Part shown: in pieces, positions 25,873-34,713 of the stretch
Layout of the letters: every line of letters begins with the position of its first letter
Numbering within the stretch: the stretch's first letter is position 1
Source of the DNA: Marinoscillum luteum
GTDB taxonomy: Bacteria > Bacteroidota > Bacteroidia > Cytophagales > Cyclobacteriaceae
DNA: 64,000 nucleotides
Direction: 5' to 3'
Assembly (NCBI RefSeq): GCF_044005705.1
Contig: NZ_JBIPKE010000018.1
Coordinates: forward strand, 248,001 to 312,000
Made by a program: the position numbers and the translations under genes
Notes under the pieces: generated by a model
What the model was told of the DNA's origin: nothing
The model's database searches: none
The model's input: only the letters and a program-made list of their open reading frames with translations

Positions 25873-27150
25873 ATGAGCATTTTTCAAGACAACTCCCCGT
25901 TGGCGGAGCGGATGCGGCCTTCCAATCTGGATCAGCTCATCGGTCAGGAGCATTTGGTGGGTGAGAAGGGCATTCTGAAGCGATCCATCGCTTCGGGTCG
26001 AGTGCCTTCCATGATTTTGTGGGGACCTCCCGGTACTGGAAAAACCACCCTGGCCAATATCATTGCCAATCAGGTGAAAATGCCCTTTCATACCCTGAGT
26101 GCCATAAGCGCTGGCGTAAAGGACATCAGGGAAGTAATTGGAAATATACGTGGCGGCAGCAAGGCCATTCTCTTTATTGATGAGATCCACCGGTTCAATA
26201 AAGGCCAGCAGGATGCCCTGTTGGGCGCAGTAGAAAAAGGAGCGATCACGCTGATTGGGGCCACTACAGAAAACCCAAGCTTTGAGGTGAATGCGGCCCT
26301 ACTTTCCAGATGTCAGGTGTACACGCTCAATCACCTGGAAAAAGGTCATCTGAAAACCATCATCGAAAAAGCACTGGTCGAGGATCATGAGTTGAAGAAG
26401 ATGCAGGTGGATTTGAAAGAGACCGAAGCACTTTTTAACCTCTCAGGAGGGGATGCCAGGAAGCTCCTGAACATCCTGGAGCTGGTGATCAAGAGCGATG
26501 AAAATACGAAGGAAATTGTGATCACCGATGAAAAGGTGATCAATGCCGTGCAGCGCAAGACGGTACTTTATGACAAGTCTGGGGAGATGCATTATGACAT
26601 CATTTCTGCATTCATCAAATCCATCAGGGGGAGTGACCCCAATGCAGCGGTGTATTACCTCGCGCGAATGATCGAAGGAGGAGAAGACGTCAAGTTCATC
26701 GCCCGCAGGTTGCTCATTTTAGCTTCTGAAGACATTGGCAATGCCAACCCCACTGCGCTGGTCATGGCCAATGCGACGTTTCAGTCAGTCAACGTAATTG
26801 GCTATCCCGAATCCCGGATTATTTTGTCACAATGTGTGACCTATCTGGCCTGCTCGCCCAAGAGCAATGCCAGTTATGAAGCCATCAATGAAGCTCAGCG
26901 GGTGGTCGCCCGAACAGGTGATTTACAAGTGCCCATGGCCATTCGCAATGCCCCTACCAAGCTGATGAAGGATCAGGGATATGGCGAGGGTTATAAGTAT
27001 GCGCACGCTCATGAGCACAATTTTGCCGAAATGGAGTTTTTGCCGGAGGAAATCAGGGCCACCAGGTTTTATGATCCGGGGAAGAACCCCCGGGAGGATG
27101 AACTGCGAAAATTTCTCAAAAACCGATGGAAAGAGAAGTACGGATATTGA
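25873..27150 (+). CDS. rarA: Replication-associated recombination protein A (AAA+ ATPase)
   Basis: RarA/MgsA acts at stalled replication forks as a clamp-loader-like tetrameric ATPase that interacts with SSB. The 425-aa protein shows the family N-terminus PLAERMRPSNLDQLIGQEHL, Walker A GPPGTGKTT (about residues 52-60), Walker B ILFIDEIHRF, sensor 1 GATTENPSF, sensor 2 GGDARKLLN, and the C-terminal domain with RGSDPNAAVYYLARM and EDIGNANP. Full length, no anomalies. Confidence 0.95.
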   Translation: MSIFQDNSPLAERMRPSNLDQLIGQEHLVGEKGILKRSIASGRVPSMILWGPPGTGKTTLANIIANQVKMPFHTLSAISAGVKDIREVIGNIRGGSKAILFIDEIHRFNKGQQDALLGAVEKGAITLIGATTENPSFEVNAALLSRCQVYTLNHLEKGHLKTIIEKALVEDHELKKMQVDLKETEALFNLSGGDARKLLNILELVIKSDENTKEIVITDEKVINAVQRKTVLYDKSGEMHYDIISAFIKSIRGSDPNAAVYYLARMIEGGEDVKFIARRLLILASEDIGNANPTALVMANATFQSVNVIGYPESRIILSQCVTYLACSPKSNASYEAINEAQRVVARTGDLQVPMAIRNAPTKLMKDQGYGEGYKYAHAHEHNFAEMEFLPEEIRATRFYDPGKNPREDELRKFLKNRWKEKYGY

Positions 27151-27194
27151 GTGTAATTACCAGGGGCATCTGCTTCTAAGTAAGCAAATCCTAC

Positions 27195-27202
27195 TAGCTT
27201 TG
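27195..27202 (+). promoter_or_regulatory. Candidate -7 box of the hutI-hutG operon
   Basis: TAGCTTTG matches TANNTTTG and lies 35 bp before the hutI start. The -33 element is weak. Confidence 0.35.
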
Positions 27203-27237
27203 TGTTCTTTTTCATTTAAATCCAAAAAACACCCTCG

Positions 27238-28452
27238 ATGCCTATTCTTCATGGACCTTTCAGGCAAATTATTGCACTTTGGGACATTCCCTTGAAAGGG
27301 AAAATTCAGAACGAGCAGCTCACGGTGATCGAGCAGGGAGGGGTAGTGGTAGAGGATGGATACATTGTCAACATCGCTCCGTTTTCTTCCTTTGACGTCC
27401 GGGATTACGAATACCACCCCATTGAAGAAGACATGGTGCTTATCCCCGGACTGGTGGACTGCCATACACACCTCGTGTGGGGAGGAAGTCGCTATCAGGA
27501 CTATACCATGCGTACTTCGGGGCGATCATATCAGGATATTCTGGCAGCTGGAGGAGGTATTTTTGATTCAGTCCGAAAAACTCAGCAGGCCGAATCGGAG
27601 GATCTCCTTCAAAACTTAATCCGAAGAGCCGATAAGCATCTGAATGAAGGAGTGACCACCATAGAAGTGAAGACCGGTTATGGACTGGAAACAGCACACG
27701 AACTTCGGCTGTTGGAGGTGATCCGGGATGCAAAGTCGGTGGTGAAGGCCGATCTGGTCCCCACCTGCCTGGCAGCTCATGTGTGTCCCAGGGGTTACGA
27801 ACCTGCAGCTTTTTTGGCTTACCTGGAAAATGAGCTACTCCCTCAGGTGTTGGTAAGGGGGCTGTCCAAAAGGGTAGACATTTTTGTGGAAGACAATGCT
27901 TTTCCTGAGCCCCTGGCGCGACCTTACCTGTCCGCGGCACGCAAATTGGGCTTCGAACTGACAGTACATGCTGATCAGTTTAGTGTAGGGGGCAGTAAGT
28001 TGGCGGTGGAAATGGGGGCATTTAGTGCTGATCACCTGGAAGCCTCTGGCGAAAATGAGATCAAAGCCCTGGCCACTTCGGATGTGATTTCAGTGGCTTT
28101 GCCAGGAGCCTCTTTGGGGTTGGGAATGCAGTTTACTCCCGCGCGAAAGTTGCTGGACGCTGGTGCGAGTCTGGCCATTGCGACCGATTGGAATCCGGGA
28201 TCTGCGCCCATGGGCGATTTGCTGGTGCAAACCTCCCTGCTGGGGGTATATGAAAAACTAACCGCCGCTGAGCTGCTTGCCGGGATTACCTTCCGGGCTG
28301 CTCAGGCGCTCAACCTGAGGGACCGGGGCCGGTTGGCCATTGGTGAGCGTGCGGATATGATCGCCTTTTCCTTAAAGGACTACAGAGAGATTTTTTATCA
28401 TCAGGGGAGTGTGAAGCCATCGCTGGTTTGGAAAAGCGGGCAGCTCACCTGA
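27238..28452 (+). CDS. hutI: Imidazolonepropionase
   Basis: Third enzyme of histidine catabolism, hydrolysing imidazolone-5-propionate to N-formimino-L-glutamate. It is an amidohydrolase-superfamily TIM barrel of 404 aa with the metal motif DCHTHLVWGG, IEVKTGYGL, VHADQFS, the H-L-E region (SADHLEA) and the catalytic Asp in ATDWNPGSAP. It is directly followed by hutG, giving two consecutive steps of one pathway. hutH and hutU are not in the window. Confidence 0.95.
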   Translation: MPILHGPFRQIIALWDIPLKGKIQNEQLTVIEQGGVVVEDGYIVNIAPFSSFDVRDYEYHPIEEDMVLIPGLVDCHTHLVWGGSRYQDYTMRTSGRSYQDILAAGGGIFDSVRKTQQAESEDLLQNLIRRADKHLNEGVTTIEVKTGYGLETAHELRLLEVIRDAKSVVKADLVPTCLAAHVCPRGYEPAAFLAYLENELLPQVLVRGLSKRVDIFVEDNAFPEPLARPYLSAARKLGFELTVHADQFSVGGSKLAVEMGAFSADHLEASGENEIKALATSDVISVALPGASLGLGMQFTPARKLLDAGASLAIATDWNPGSAPMGDLLVQTSLLGVYEKLTAAELLAGITFRAAQALNLRDRGRLAIGERADMIAFSLKDYREIFYHQGSVKPSLVWKSGQLT

Positions 28453-28479
28453 AGTCATAGATTTTATACTAGACCAAAT

Positions 28480-29469
28480 ATGTATCAGTCACCAAATAAG
28501 AAAATTTGGACGGGGAGAAATGACCCGTTTGATGGGGAAGATGGCCACTTGTGGCATCATGTAGTGGAGGTAGTGGACATGGAAAAAAGCCTGGTGCCTG
28601 CCGTCCACCCCAATCAGGTAGCTATTTTGGGTTTTGCTTCTGATGAGGGTGTGAAAAGAAATCAGGGAAGACCCGGAGCCAAAGATGGTCCGGATGTTAT
28701 CCGAAAGGCCATGTGCAATCTGGCCGTACACTTCAATAGTGACGAACTCATGATCAAAGACGTGGGCAATGTGGCCACGGTAAAAAGCAAACTGGAAGAG
28801 GCGCAAAAGGAGTTGTCGGAGAAGGTAACTACTTTACTAGGCGCCGGGTATTTCCCAATCTTGCTTGGAGGTGGACATGAGATCGCCTATGGTCACTACA
28901 ATGGCATCTACGAGTTTGTGAAGGATAAGCCAAAAAGAAATATAGGAGTCATCAACTTTGATGCACATTTTGATTTCAGGTCTTACGCCAACGGCGCACA
29001 TTCGGGTTCGCCCTTTCGGCAAATAGTAGACGACTGTGAGGAGCGTGGAGAGCAAATTCATTATCTACCGATAGGGATTAATCAGGCGGCCAATCAGCGG
29101 GCACAGTTCAAGGTAATGGAGATTTACAACCAGACCTATATCCCGCTGGAGGAGGTCCGCATTGATACCATAGAGGAGATCAAAATGCGTATTTTGGGCT
29201 TTGCCGCACGTATGGATTACATCTATATCACTTTGGACCTGGATGTCATGTCCATGGGCTTTTCGCCTGGTGTGAGTGCTCCGGCGGCCTTCGGTGTGTT
29301 TCCCTATTTGGTTCGGGGAATGATCAAAACCATCCTGGGTACTGGCAAGGTCATCAGCTTTGACGTGGCGGAATTTAACCCCACCTATGACGATGGGCGT
29401 ACTGCCAAACTGGCTGCTTCGTTTGTGTATGATGTGGCCATGAGTCGCAAGAAGAAAGAGAAGAGTTGA
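28480..29469 (+). CDS. hutG: Formimidoylglutamase (arginase/ureohydrolase family)
   Basis: Hydrolyses N-formimino-L-glutamate to glutamate and formamide, completing histidine breakdown. The binuclear Mn-binding signatures are present: GGGHEIAYGH, INFDAHFDFR and ITLDLDVM, with the substrate loop HSGSPFRQ. At 329 aa it is within the family range. It lies 27 bp after hutI and shares the operon; the strong downstream hairpin ends the transcript. Confidence 0.93.
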   Translation: MYQSPNKKIWTGRNDPFDGEDGHLWHHVVEVVDMEKSLVPAVHPNQVAILGFASDEGVKRNQGRPGAKDGPDVIRKAMCNLAVHFNSDELMIKDVGNVATVKSKLEEAQKELSEKVTTLLGAGYFPILLGGGHEIAYGHYNGIYEFVKDKPKRNIGVINFDAHFDFRSYANGAHSGSPFRQIVDDCEERGEQIHYLPIGINQAANQRAQFKVMEIYNQTYIPLEEVRIDTIEEIKMRILGFAARMDYIYITLDLDVMSMGFSPGVSAPAAFGVFPYLVRGMIKTILGTGKVISFDVAEFNPTYDDGRTAKLAASFVYDVAMSRKKKEKS

Positions 29470-29471
29470 AA

Positions 29472-29503
29472 AAAGCGCTCCTGCCAGACGGCAGGAGCGC
29501 TTT
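29472..29503 (+). terminator. Bidirectional terminator between hutG and the RidA-like gene
   Basis: A 14-bp stem (29472-29485 with 29490-29503; core AGCGCTCCTGCC) has an AGAC loop, T-rich sequence on both sides, and sits in the convergent gap. It can serve both genes. Confidence 0.85.
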
Positions 29504-29510
29504 GGGTTTT

Positions 29511-29894
29511 CTAGCCCTTGCTGATGACAGCAGTTGCTTCTATCTCCACCAGCAGCTTATCGTCTATCAGTGCCGACACTTCTACCATGGTGGTGGCAGG
29601 CTTGATGGTGCCGAAAAATTCTCCGTGTGCCCTGCCAACTTCTTCCCACTGAGAAATGTTGGTGACGTACATGCGTGTGCGCACCACGTCTTGTAGGGAA
29701 GCCCCGGCTTTCTTGAGTGTTGCTTCTATGATTTCCAGGCAGCACCTGGTTTGCTCATAGGCAGACCCGTAAAAAGGAGCACCATCTTTTACCGGTGCTG
29801 TGCCGGATATTTCTATCACGTTGCCAATGACTACCGCCCTGCTGTAGCCAACTTTGTCTTCCCAGGGGCTCCCCGAGGAAATGTTTGTTCTCAT
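29511..29894 (-). CDS. RidA family protein (YjgF/YER057c/UK114)
   Basis: A 127-aa trimeric RidA fold: GYSRAVVIGNVIEISGTAPV at the N-terminus, the conserved Arg in VVRTRMYVTNI and the C-terminal VEIEATAVI. RidA proper deaminates reactive enamine/imine intermediates from PLP enzymes; this member belongs to the broader family, whose substrates vary. It is 8 nt downstream of the DUF4230 gene on the same strand, so they are probably co-transcribed. Confidence 0.85.
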   Translation of the reverse strand: MRTNISSGSPWEDKVGYSRAVVIGNVIEISGTAPVKDGAPFYGSAYEQTRCCLEIIEATLKKAGASLQDVVRTRMYVTNISQWEEVGRAHGEFFGTIKPATTMVEVSALIDDKLLVEIEATAVISKG

Positions 29895-29902
29895 ATGTTG
29901 AT

Positions 29903-30559
29903 TTATTGATTTAAAATGATGGATTGATCCATTCGGAATTTGATGATGACCGGTTTATTGGACAAGTTTTCAAAAAGCGGCTGTAGGACAAGTCGGGCAT
30001 TCGTTCGGGTTTGCTCCAGGATGCCCATTTTCAGAGCCGAAGCTTTGATTTCTGCTTCAGCCACTTTGTATAGTTCCTCCATGAATTTTTTCTGATCGTT
30101 CTTGGCTATTCCGGAGATCTCCAGGTCATAGAGCCTTGATTTTTCCAGATCTATTTTGAAATAGCAGAGGTTCGGTGCGGGCAGGGTCACATAGAGGGTG
30201 TAGTTATCCTCCCTGATGTCCTCTTTTCGTACGGCAGACAGGTCGATGCAACCGGCAGCACTTCCCTGACTGATGAGCACCGCCCTGGAGTCGGGAGCCA
30301 GAGATGTGGGCAATTTGAAAAACTTAAAATCGATTTTATCCACCGCCTTTTTTACTTCCGTCACCTCCTGAAAATTGTATTTTACCAGCTCCAGATTTCC
30401 CATTTCCTCTACACGTGTGAGAATGGTGCTCTGGTAAGTGTCTTTTCCTCCCGTGATCACATCCAGTGAGAGCTTCTCCTCCAGCAGCATCAGTGTGAGT
30501 AGGAGTACTACCAATAGCCAGGGGAGTATTTTGAGGATGATTTTCAGAAGACCGATCAT
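29903..30559 (-). CDS. DUF4230 domain-containing membrane-anchored protein (218 aa)
   Basis: An N-terminal transmembrane anchor (residues about 5-26, LLKIILKILPWLLVVLLLTLMLL) is followed by an extracytoplasmic DUF4230 domain. Family features visible are a first segment TILTRVEEMGNLELVKYNFQEV, a central G-x-x-x-G-C-I-D-L-S and the C-terminal ALKMGI...A...L segment. Function unknown in the family. A TTTG-N19-TAAATTGA promoter (30594-30564) ends 4 nt before the ATG, suggesting a leaderless transcript. Confidence 0.85.
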   Translation of the reverse strand: MIGLLKIILKILPWLLVVLLLTLMLLEEKLSLDVITGGKDTYQSTILTRVEEMGNLELVKYNFQEVTEVKKAVDKIDFKFFKLPTSLAPDSRAVLISQGSAAGCIDLSAVRKEDIREDNYTLYVTLPAPNLCYFKIDLEKSRLYDLEISGIAKNDQKKFMEELYKVAEAEIKASALKMGILEQTRTNARLVLQPLFENLSNKPVIIKFRMDQSIILNQ

Positions 30560-30563
30560 GTGG

Positions 30564-30594
30564 TCAATTTATCCAAGGCTGCGGTGAAATCAAA
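30564..30594 (-). promoter_or_regulatory. Candidate promoter of the DUF4230-RidA pair
   Basis: TTTG (30594-30591), exactly 19 bp, TAAATTGA (30571-30564); the -7 box has two mismatches. It ends 4 nt before the start codon at 30559. Confidence 0.4.
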
Positions 30595-30631
30595 GCGAAG
30601 AGGTACACCGCGCTACTTTCATTAGAATCAT

Positions 30632-30639
30632 TACTTTTG
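30632..30639 (+). promoter_or_regulatory. -7 box of the alanine:sodium symporter gene
   Basis: TACTTTTG matches TANNTTTG. It coincides with the upstream TTG codon at 30637, which argues for translation starting at the ATG at 30673. Confidence 0.4.
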
Positions 30640-30672
30640 TCGGATTATCAATTTTACAACCTATTCCCTTTT

Positions 30673-32394
30673 ATGCTTCAGATCAACGAATTTCTTAGCC
30701 TCATTGACAGTTTCATTGGTGGGGCAGTCTGGTTTCCTTATGCCCTGCTAGGTACAGGTTTGTTTTTCACTATTTACCTCAAGTTTCCTCAGGTCAGGTT
30801 TTTCAGACATGCCCTCCGCATTGTGAGTGGAAAGTTTGATCGAAAGGATCTTCCAGGCGATACTTCGCACTTTCAGGCATTGTCTACAGCCCTTTCTGGC
30901 ACGGTAGGTACGGGCAATATTGCGGGTGTTGCGTTTGCGGTACACCTTGGTGGCCCTGCGGCTCTTTTTTGGATGCTTGTGACTGCTGCTTTGGGTATGT
31001 GTACCAAATTTGTGGAGGTTTCGCTTTCGCATAAGTACAGAAACAAACTGGATGACGGCACCATGGCCGGTGGGCCAATGTATTATATGAAAAATGCCGA
31101 CTTCAAAATAGGAGGTAAAAAAGTGAACCTGAAGTGGCTGGCGACCATCTTTGCTGTGGCTACGGTGCTGTCTTCGTTTGGCACAGGGAGTCTCCCTCAA
31201 ATCAACAGCATCTCCAGCACCATGTTATCCACCTTCGGAGTTAATCAGATGCTGACAGGCGCGGTACTGGCTATTTGTTTGGGATTGGTGATTATCGGAG
31301 GGATCAAGCGGATCGCTGCGGTGACTTCCAAGCTGGTACCCGGGATGGCCATAGTTTATTTCATTGGAGCCTTTGCCGTTATATTCTTCAACATCGAAAA
31401 TATTATCCCTTCTTTCGTTTCCATCTTTAGTGATATTTTCACTGGTACGGCTGCTACTGGGGGCTTCATCGGAGCCAATCTTGCTTTTGCCTTCAATCGT
31501 GGAGTGAACAGAGGACTCTTCTCCAATGAAGCGGGTCAGGGGTCAGCACCTATTGCTCACGCATCGGCCAAGGCTAACGAGCCATTGTCTGAGGGTATGG
31601 TGGCCATTCTGGAGCCTTTTATTGATACCATTATCATTTGTCTGGTGACTGGCCTGGTACTACTTTCCTCTGGTGTATGGTCAGAAAAGCACAATAATCA
31701 ATTTGAATATGCTGAGATAGAGATACTCAACGATAGCTATAAAGAGAGCAACCCAGATAACTCTAAAACCATCTATGACCATTTGAATGGCATCAAAGCA
31801 TTGCCTGTATATACTGGCGCACTGAATGTGGTGGATGGTAAAATACAGAACGAAGACATCACGTTTCTGCATTCAAGAAGTTTTGCAGAAAATGTCATGG
31901 TCTACAAAAATGAAGGGCTCCTGACGGATGAGGTTTTCACCGGTCAGGTGGAGATTGTCAACGGGACAGTGACCGACAGTAAGCCGCTGAAGTTTATTGG
32001 AGAGTCACTGGTGCACAGTGCACCACTTACGGCCATTGCCTTCAACAGAGGTTTTTTTGGTGACTATGGTCAGTATATTGTCTCCATTGGCCTGCTATTA
32101 TTTGCCTTTAGTACGGCCATTAGCTGGTCCTACTATGGAGACCGTGCCATGACTTTCTTATTCGGTTCTAAATCCGTGATTTACTACCGCATCGTCTATG
32201 TCATTGCCTTTTTCTTTGCGGCTTTTCAGGATACCACCATCATCTGGACCTTGTCCGGCATCACCATAGCTCTGATGACGATACCCAACCTGATCGGGAT
32301 CATTTGGTTGAGGAAAGACATGAAGCAAACGATCAAAGAATACGGCGAGTTCTTCGAGAAAACTTTCCCGGGTGAAAAACATCCAAAGTTTTAA
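30673..32394 (+). CDS. Alanine/glycine:cation symporter (AGCS family) with a large soluble insert (573 aa)
   Basis: Sodium-coupled uptake of alanine or glycine across the inner membrane. Family motifs: ALSGTVGTGNIAGVA, GPAALFWMLVTAALGMCTKFVE, GGPMYYM and NRGVNRGLFSNEAGQGSAPIAHA. The open frame runs back to a TTG at 30637, but that overlaps a likely -7 box; the ATG at 30673 is used. About 110 residues of hydrophilic sequence (about 340-455) interrupt the transmembrane core between SSGVW and the helix beginning APLTAIAFN, which ordinary AGCS proteins of 450-500 aa lack. Confidence 0.92.
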   Translation: MLQINEFLSLIDSFIGGAVWFPYALLGTGLFFTIYLKFPQVRFFRHALRIVSGKFDRKDLPGDTSHFQALSTALSGTVGTGNIAGVAFAVHLGGPAALFWMLVTAALGMCTKFVEVSLSHKYRNKLDDGTMAGGPMYYMKNADFKIGGKKVNLKWLATIFAVATVLSSFGTGSLPQINSISSTMLSTFGVNQMLTGAVLAICLGLVIIGGIKRIAAVTSKLVPGMAIVYFIGAFAVIFFNIENIIPSFVSIFSDIFTGTAATGGFIGANLAFAFNRGVNRGLFSNEAGQGSAPIAHASAKANEPLSEGMVAILEPFIDTIIICLVTGLVLLSSGVWSEKHNNQFEYAEIEILNDSYKESNPDNSKTIYDHLNGIKALPVYTGALNVVDGKIQNEDITFLHSRSFAENVMVYKNEGLLTDEVFTGQVEIVNGTVTDSKPLKFIGESLVHSAPLTAIAFNRGFFGDYGQYIVSIGLLLFAFSTAISWSYYGDRAMTFLFGSKSVIYYRIVYVIAFFFAAFQDTTIIWTLSGITIALMTIPNLIGIIWLRKDMKQTIKEYGEFFEKTFPGEKHPKF

Positions 32395-32413
32395 CAGAAG
32401 TTCTTCTTTTGCG

Positions 32414-32449
32414 AAAGCCCTCCAGATCAAGTATCTGGAGGGCTTTTTT
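32414..32449 (+). terminator. Terminator of the symporter gene
   Basis: A 14-bp stem (AAAGCCCTCCAGAT at 32414-32427 with 32433-32446) with a five-base loop ends in a T run. Confidence 0.9.
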
Positions 32450-32568
32450 ATACCAGCGCCTGAAGCAATACCATCCAACGCCAAATAATGACCGCATACA
32501 AAATCCTCATTACGCTCTGATAAACAATTCTGTACTTTAGCGCTTCTAAGAATAAACACAAACTGAAA

Positions 32569-34041
32569 ATGAAGCAATTACTGGTACTATCCACGGCCTT
32601 ATTGGTCTCTTTTGGGAGTTTTTCTCAAAAACTGGTGAAGGACATAGACAAGAAAGTTCAGCTAAGTGAAATCAAATCACACTTGTATTTTTTGGCCTCC
32701 GATGAGCTGAGAGGAAGAAATACAGGTACTCTAGAAAATGAAATAGCGGCCAGATACATTGCGGAGCGGTTTCGCTCTTATGGAGTGAAAATGGCTCCGG
32801 GTATGGATTCCTATTTCCAACCTGTTTCCCTGATCAAAGAAGTAAGTCCCCAGAAAGCTACTTTGTCGGTAGGGGAGAAAACCTTCAATCTGGGAGATGA
32901 TATGGTCTTCTACAGTTCTACCAATGGGACATTCAGTGGTGAGGTCATCTATGTGGGTTTTGGCTTGGAGGAGGACCTGGAAGGTAAAGACCTCAAAGGA
33001 AAAATAGTGGTAGCCAAAGCCGGGAATGGTAACCCTGATGAGAGACTTACCCCTTATACCATCCAAAAGCAGGAAATGGTGGAGGCGGCAGGTGGATTAG
33101 GCCTGGTGGAACTTTATAAGCCCGGTCGTTATCCATGGAAGCTCATTCAATATTACTTCTCAGGAGAAAAGTACCGACTCGACAAAGGCGAAGTGGGAGG
33201 CAAATCCACATTTCCATCGGCATGGCTGTATGACTCGGGTGATGTGCTGGCCTATTTTGAAGAAAGTGATGGGGCGCTTGCCACGATCACGATCGAGGGT
33301 AAAAATAATCTGTCCATATCTGTACCCAATGTAGTGGGCTACATAGAGGGGACCGACCCCACGATGAAAAGTGAGTATGTCATGATCTCGGCGCACCTGG
33401 ATCATGTAGGTGTGAGCAAGGCAGACGGAGACTCCATCTGGAATGGTGCCCGTGACAATGGCATAGGCATAGCCAATATGCTCACGGCTGCTGAGTATCT
33501 AAGCAAAAACCCACCCAAGCGATCTGTGGCTTTTTTAGCATGCAATGCTGAGGAGAAAGGACTGTTGGGTAGTCGTTGGTACGCGGATCATCCTGTGTTT
33601 CCCCTGGAAAAAACCGTTTTTGACCTGAATACTGATACCGGAGGGTACAACGACGTGACGAAGGTAACCGTGGTAGGATTTAATAGAACTTCAGTGACAC
33701 CACTTTTCGTGAAGTCAGCCCAGGCCTTTGGACTTACCGCCATAGATGATCCTTTGCCAGAAGAAAATTATTACGATCGATCAGACAATGTGAGCTTTGC
33801 GGCCAAGGGCGTGCCTTCGGTCTCCTATGATCCCGGATATACCGAAATGAACGAAGAAATCACTAAATACTACCATCAGCCTACAGATGAACCCAATACG
33901 CTGGATTATGAGTATCTGACGAAATACTCCAAATCGTTTATTTACGCAGTGTGGCTCATTGGCAACCGTACCGAGGAGATTTTCTGGGAAGCGGGAGACA
34001 AGTACGAAGAGGCAGGGAAAGCTCTGTATGGAGTGGAGTAA
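32569..34041 (+). CDS. Secreted M28-family metallopeptidase (490 aa)
   Basis: A signal peptide (residues 1-19, ending SFSQ) leads to an N-terminal region, a PA-like lid insertion (about 120-225), and an M28 zinc aminopeptidase core. Visible ligand motifs are SAHLDHVG (first His and neighbouring Asp), NGARDNGIG (bridging Asp), NAEEKGLLGS (catalytic Glu and ligand Glu), and NTDTGGYND. The enzyme should release N-terminal residues from peptides in the periplasm or outside. Single-gene unit closed by a strong terminator. Confidence 0.92.
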   Translation: MKQLLVLSTALLVSFGSFSQKLVKDIDKKVQLSEIKSHLYFLASDELRGRNTGTLENEIAARYIAERFRSYGVKMAPGMDSYFQPVSLIKEVSPQKATLSVGEKTFNLGDDMVFYSSTNGTFSGEVIYVGFGLEEDLEGKDLKGKIVVAKAGNGNPDERLTPYTIQKQEMVEAAGGLGLVELYKPGRYPWKLIQYYFSGEKYRLDKGEVGGKSTFPSAWLYDSGDVLAYFEESDGALATITIEGKNNLSISVPNVVGYIEGTDPTMKSEYVMISAHLDHVGVSKADGDSIWNGARDNGIGIANMLTAAEYLSKNPPKRSVAFLACNAEEKGLLGSRWYADHPVFPLEKTVFDLNTDTGGYNDVTKVTVVGFNRTSVTPLFVKSAQAFGLTAIDDPLPEENYYDRSDNVSFAAKGVPSVSYDPGYTEMNEEITKYYHQPTDEPNTLDYEYLTKYSKSFIYAVWLIGNRTEEIFWEAGDKYEEAGKALYGVE

Positions 34042-34066
34042 GCGCTTATTAAACAACACACCCGAT

Positions 34067-34095
34067 ACCACCTGGCCTTGCCGGGTGGTTTTTTT
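34067..34095 (+). terminator. Terminator of the M28 peptidase gene
   Basis: A 10-bp stem (ACCACCTGGC at 34067-34076 with GCCGGGTGGT at 34080-34089, one G-T pair) with a CTT loop, followed by a run of T that touches the stop of the convergent gene. Confidence 0.88.
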
Positions 34096-34702
34096 ATATC
34101 TCAAAGTAACGCCTCACCACGCCGCGCCAGATTTTGTAACCCTTCTCATTCATATGAAGCTGATCTTCCAGATAGAGTTCCGGACGGGCTACATTTCGTT
34201 CATTGAGCATAGAGTCGAACACGTTGATGAGGCGGGCTTTGTCCAGACCCATCAGTTCCTTCCTGATGAGCTTATTGGTAAGCTGTATTTCCGGTAGCAG
34301 GTAGGTGCGTATAGGACTGGGTTTGATGGTAATGAAATCCAAAGGCATCCTGGGAAAAGTGAGTCGAACCATCTTCACCAGCATGCGAAATTTTTTCAGC
34401 ACTTTCTCTGGTTTGATGCCATTCGCCAGGTCATTGTCCCCTACATAGATGACCATATGGGACGGCTCAATGTTGGCGAAAAGACGCTCGAAGTAGTAAA
34501 TACACCAGGAGAAAGAAGATCCACCAAAGCCAAGGTTGAGGATGTTCAGGGGAGTCAGGTCATTTTCCAGGTTTTCCCATAGCCTTATCGAGGAGCTTCC
34601 ATAAAATACGACAAGGTCCTTTTTATTGGGGTGATCAAGGATTTTTTGCTCAAGCGCCTCGATCTCCTCTTCAAATTCAAAATCCATAATATGTTCATCC
34701 AT
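34094..34702 (-). CDS. SGNH/GDSL-type hydrolase (202 aa)
   Basis: Block I is FYGSSSIRLW (nucleophile Ser), block II the Gly in NLGFGGSS, block III YVGDNDLANG (Asn), and block V the Asp/His pair in YLEDQLHMNEKGY. All four SGNH residues are therefore present. No signal peptide, so it is probably cytoplasmic. Such enzymes deacylate lipids or acetylated sugars; the substrate is unknown. It is 12 bp downstream of the cyclic-nucleotide/acyltransferase gene on the same strand and may act on related lipids. Confidence 0.85.
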   Translation of the reverse strand: MDEHIMDFEFEEEIEALEQKILDHPNKKDLVVFYGSSSIRLWENLENDLTPLNILNLGFGGSSFSWCIYYFERLFANIEPSHMVIYVGDNDLANGIKPEKVLKKFRMLVKMVRLTFPRMPLDFITIKPSPIRTYLLPEIQLTNKLIRKELMGLDKARLINVFDSMLNERNVARPELYLEDQLHMNEKGYKIWRGVVRRYFEI

Positions 34703-34713
34703 GGGTCATTGCA

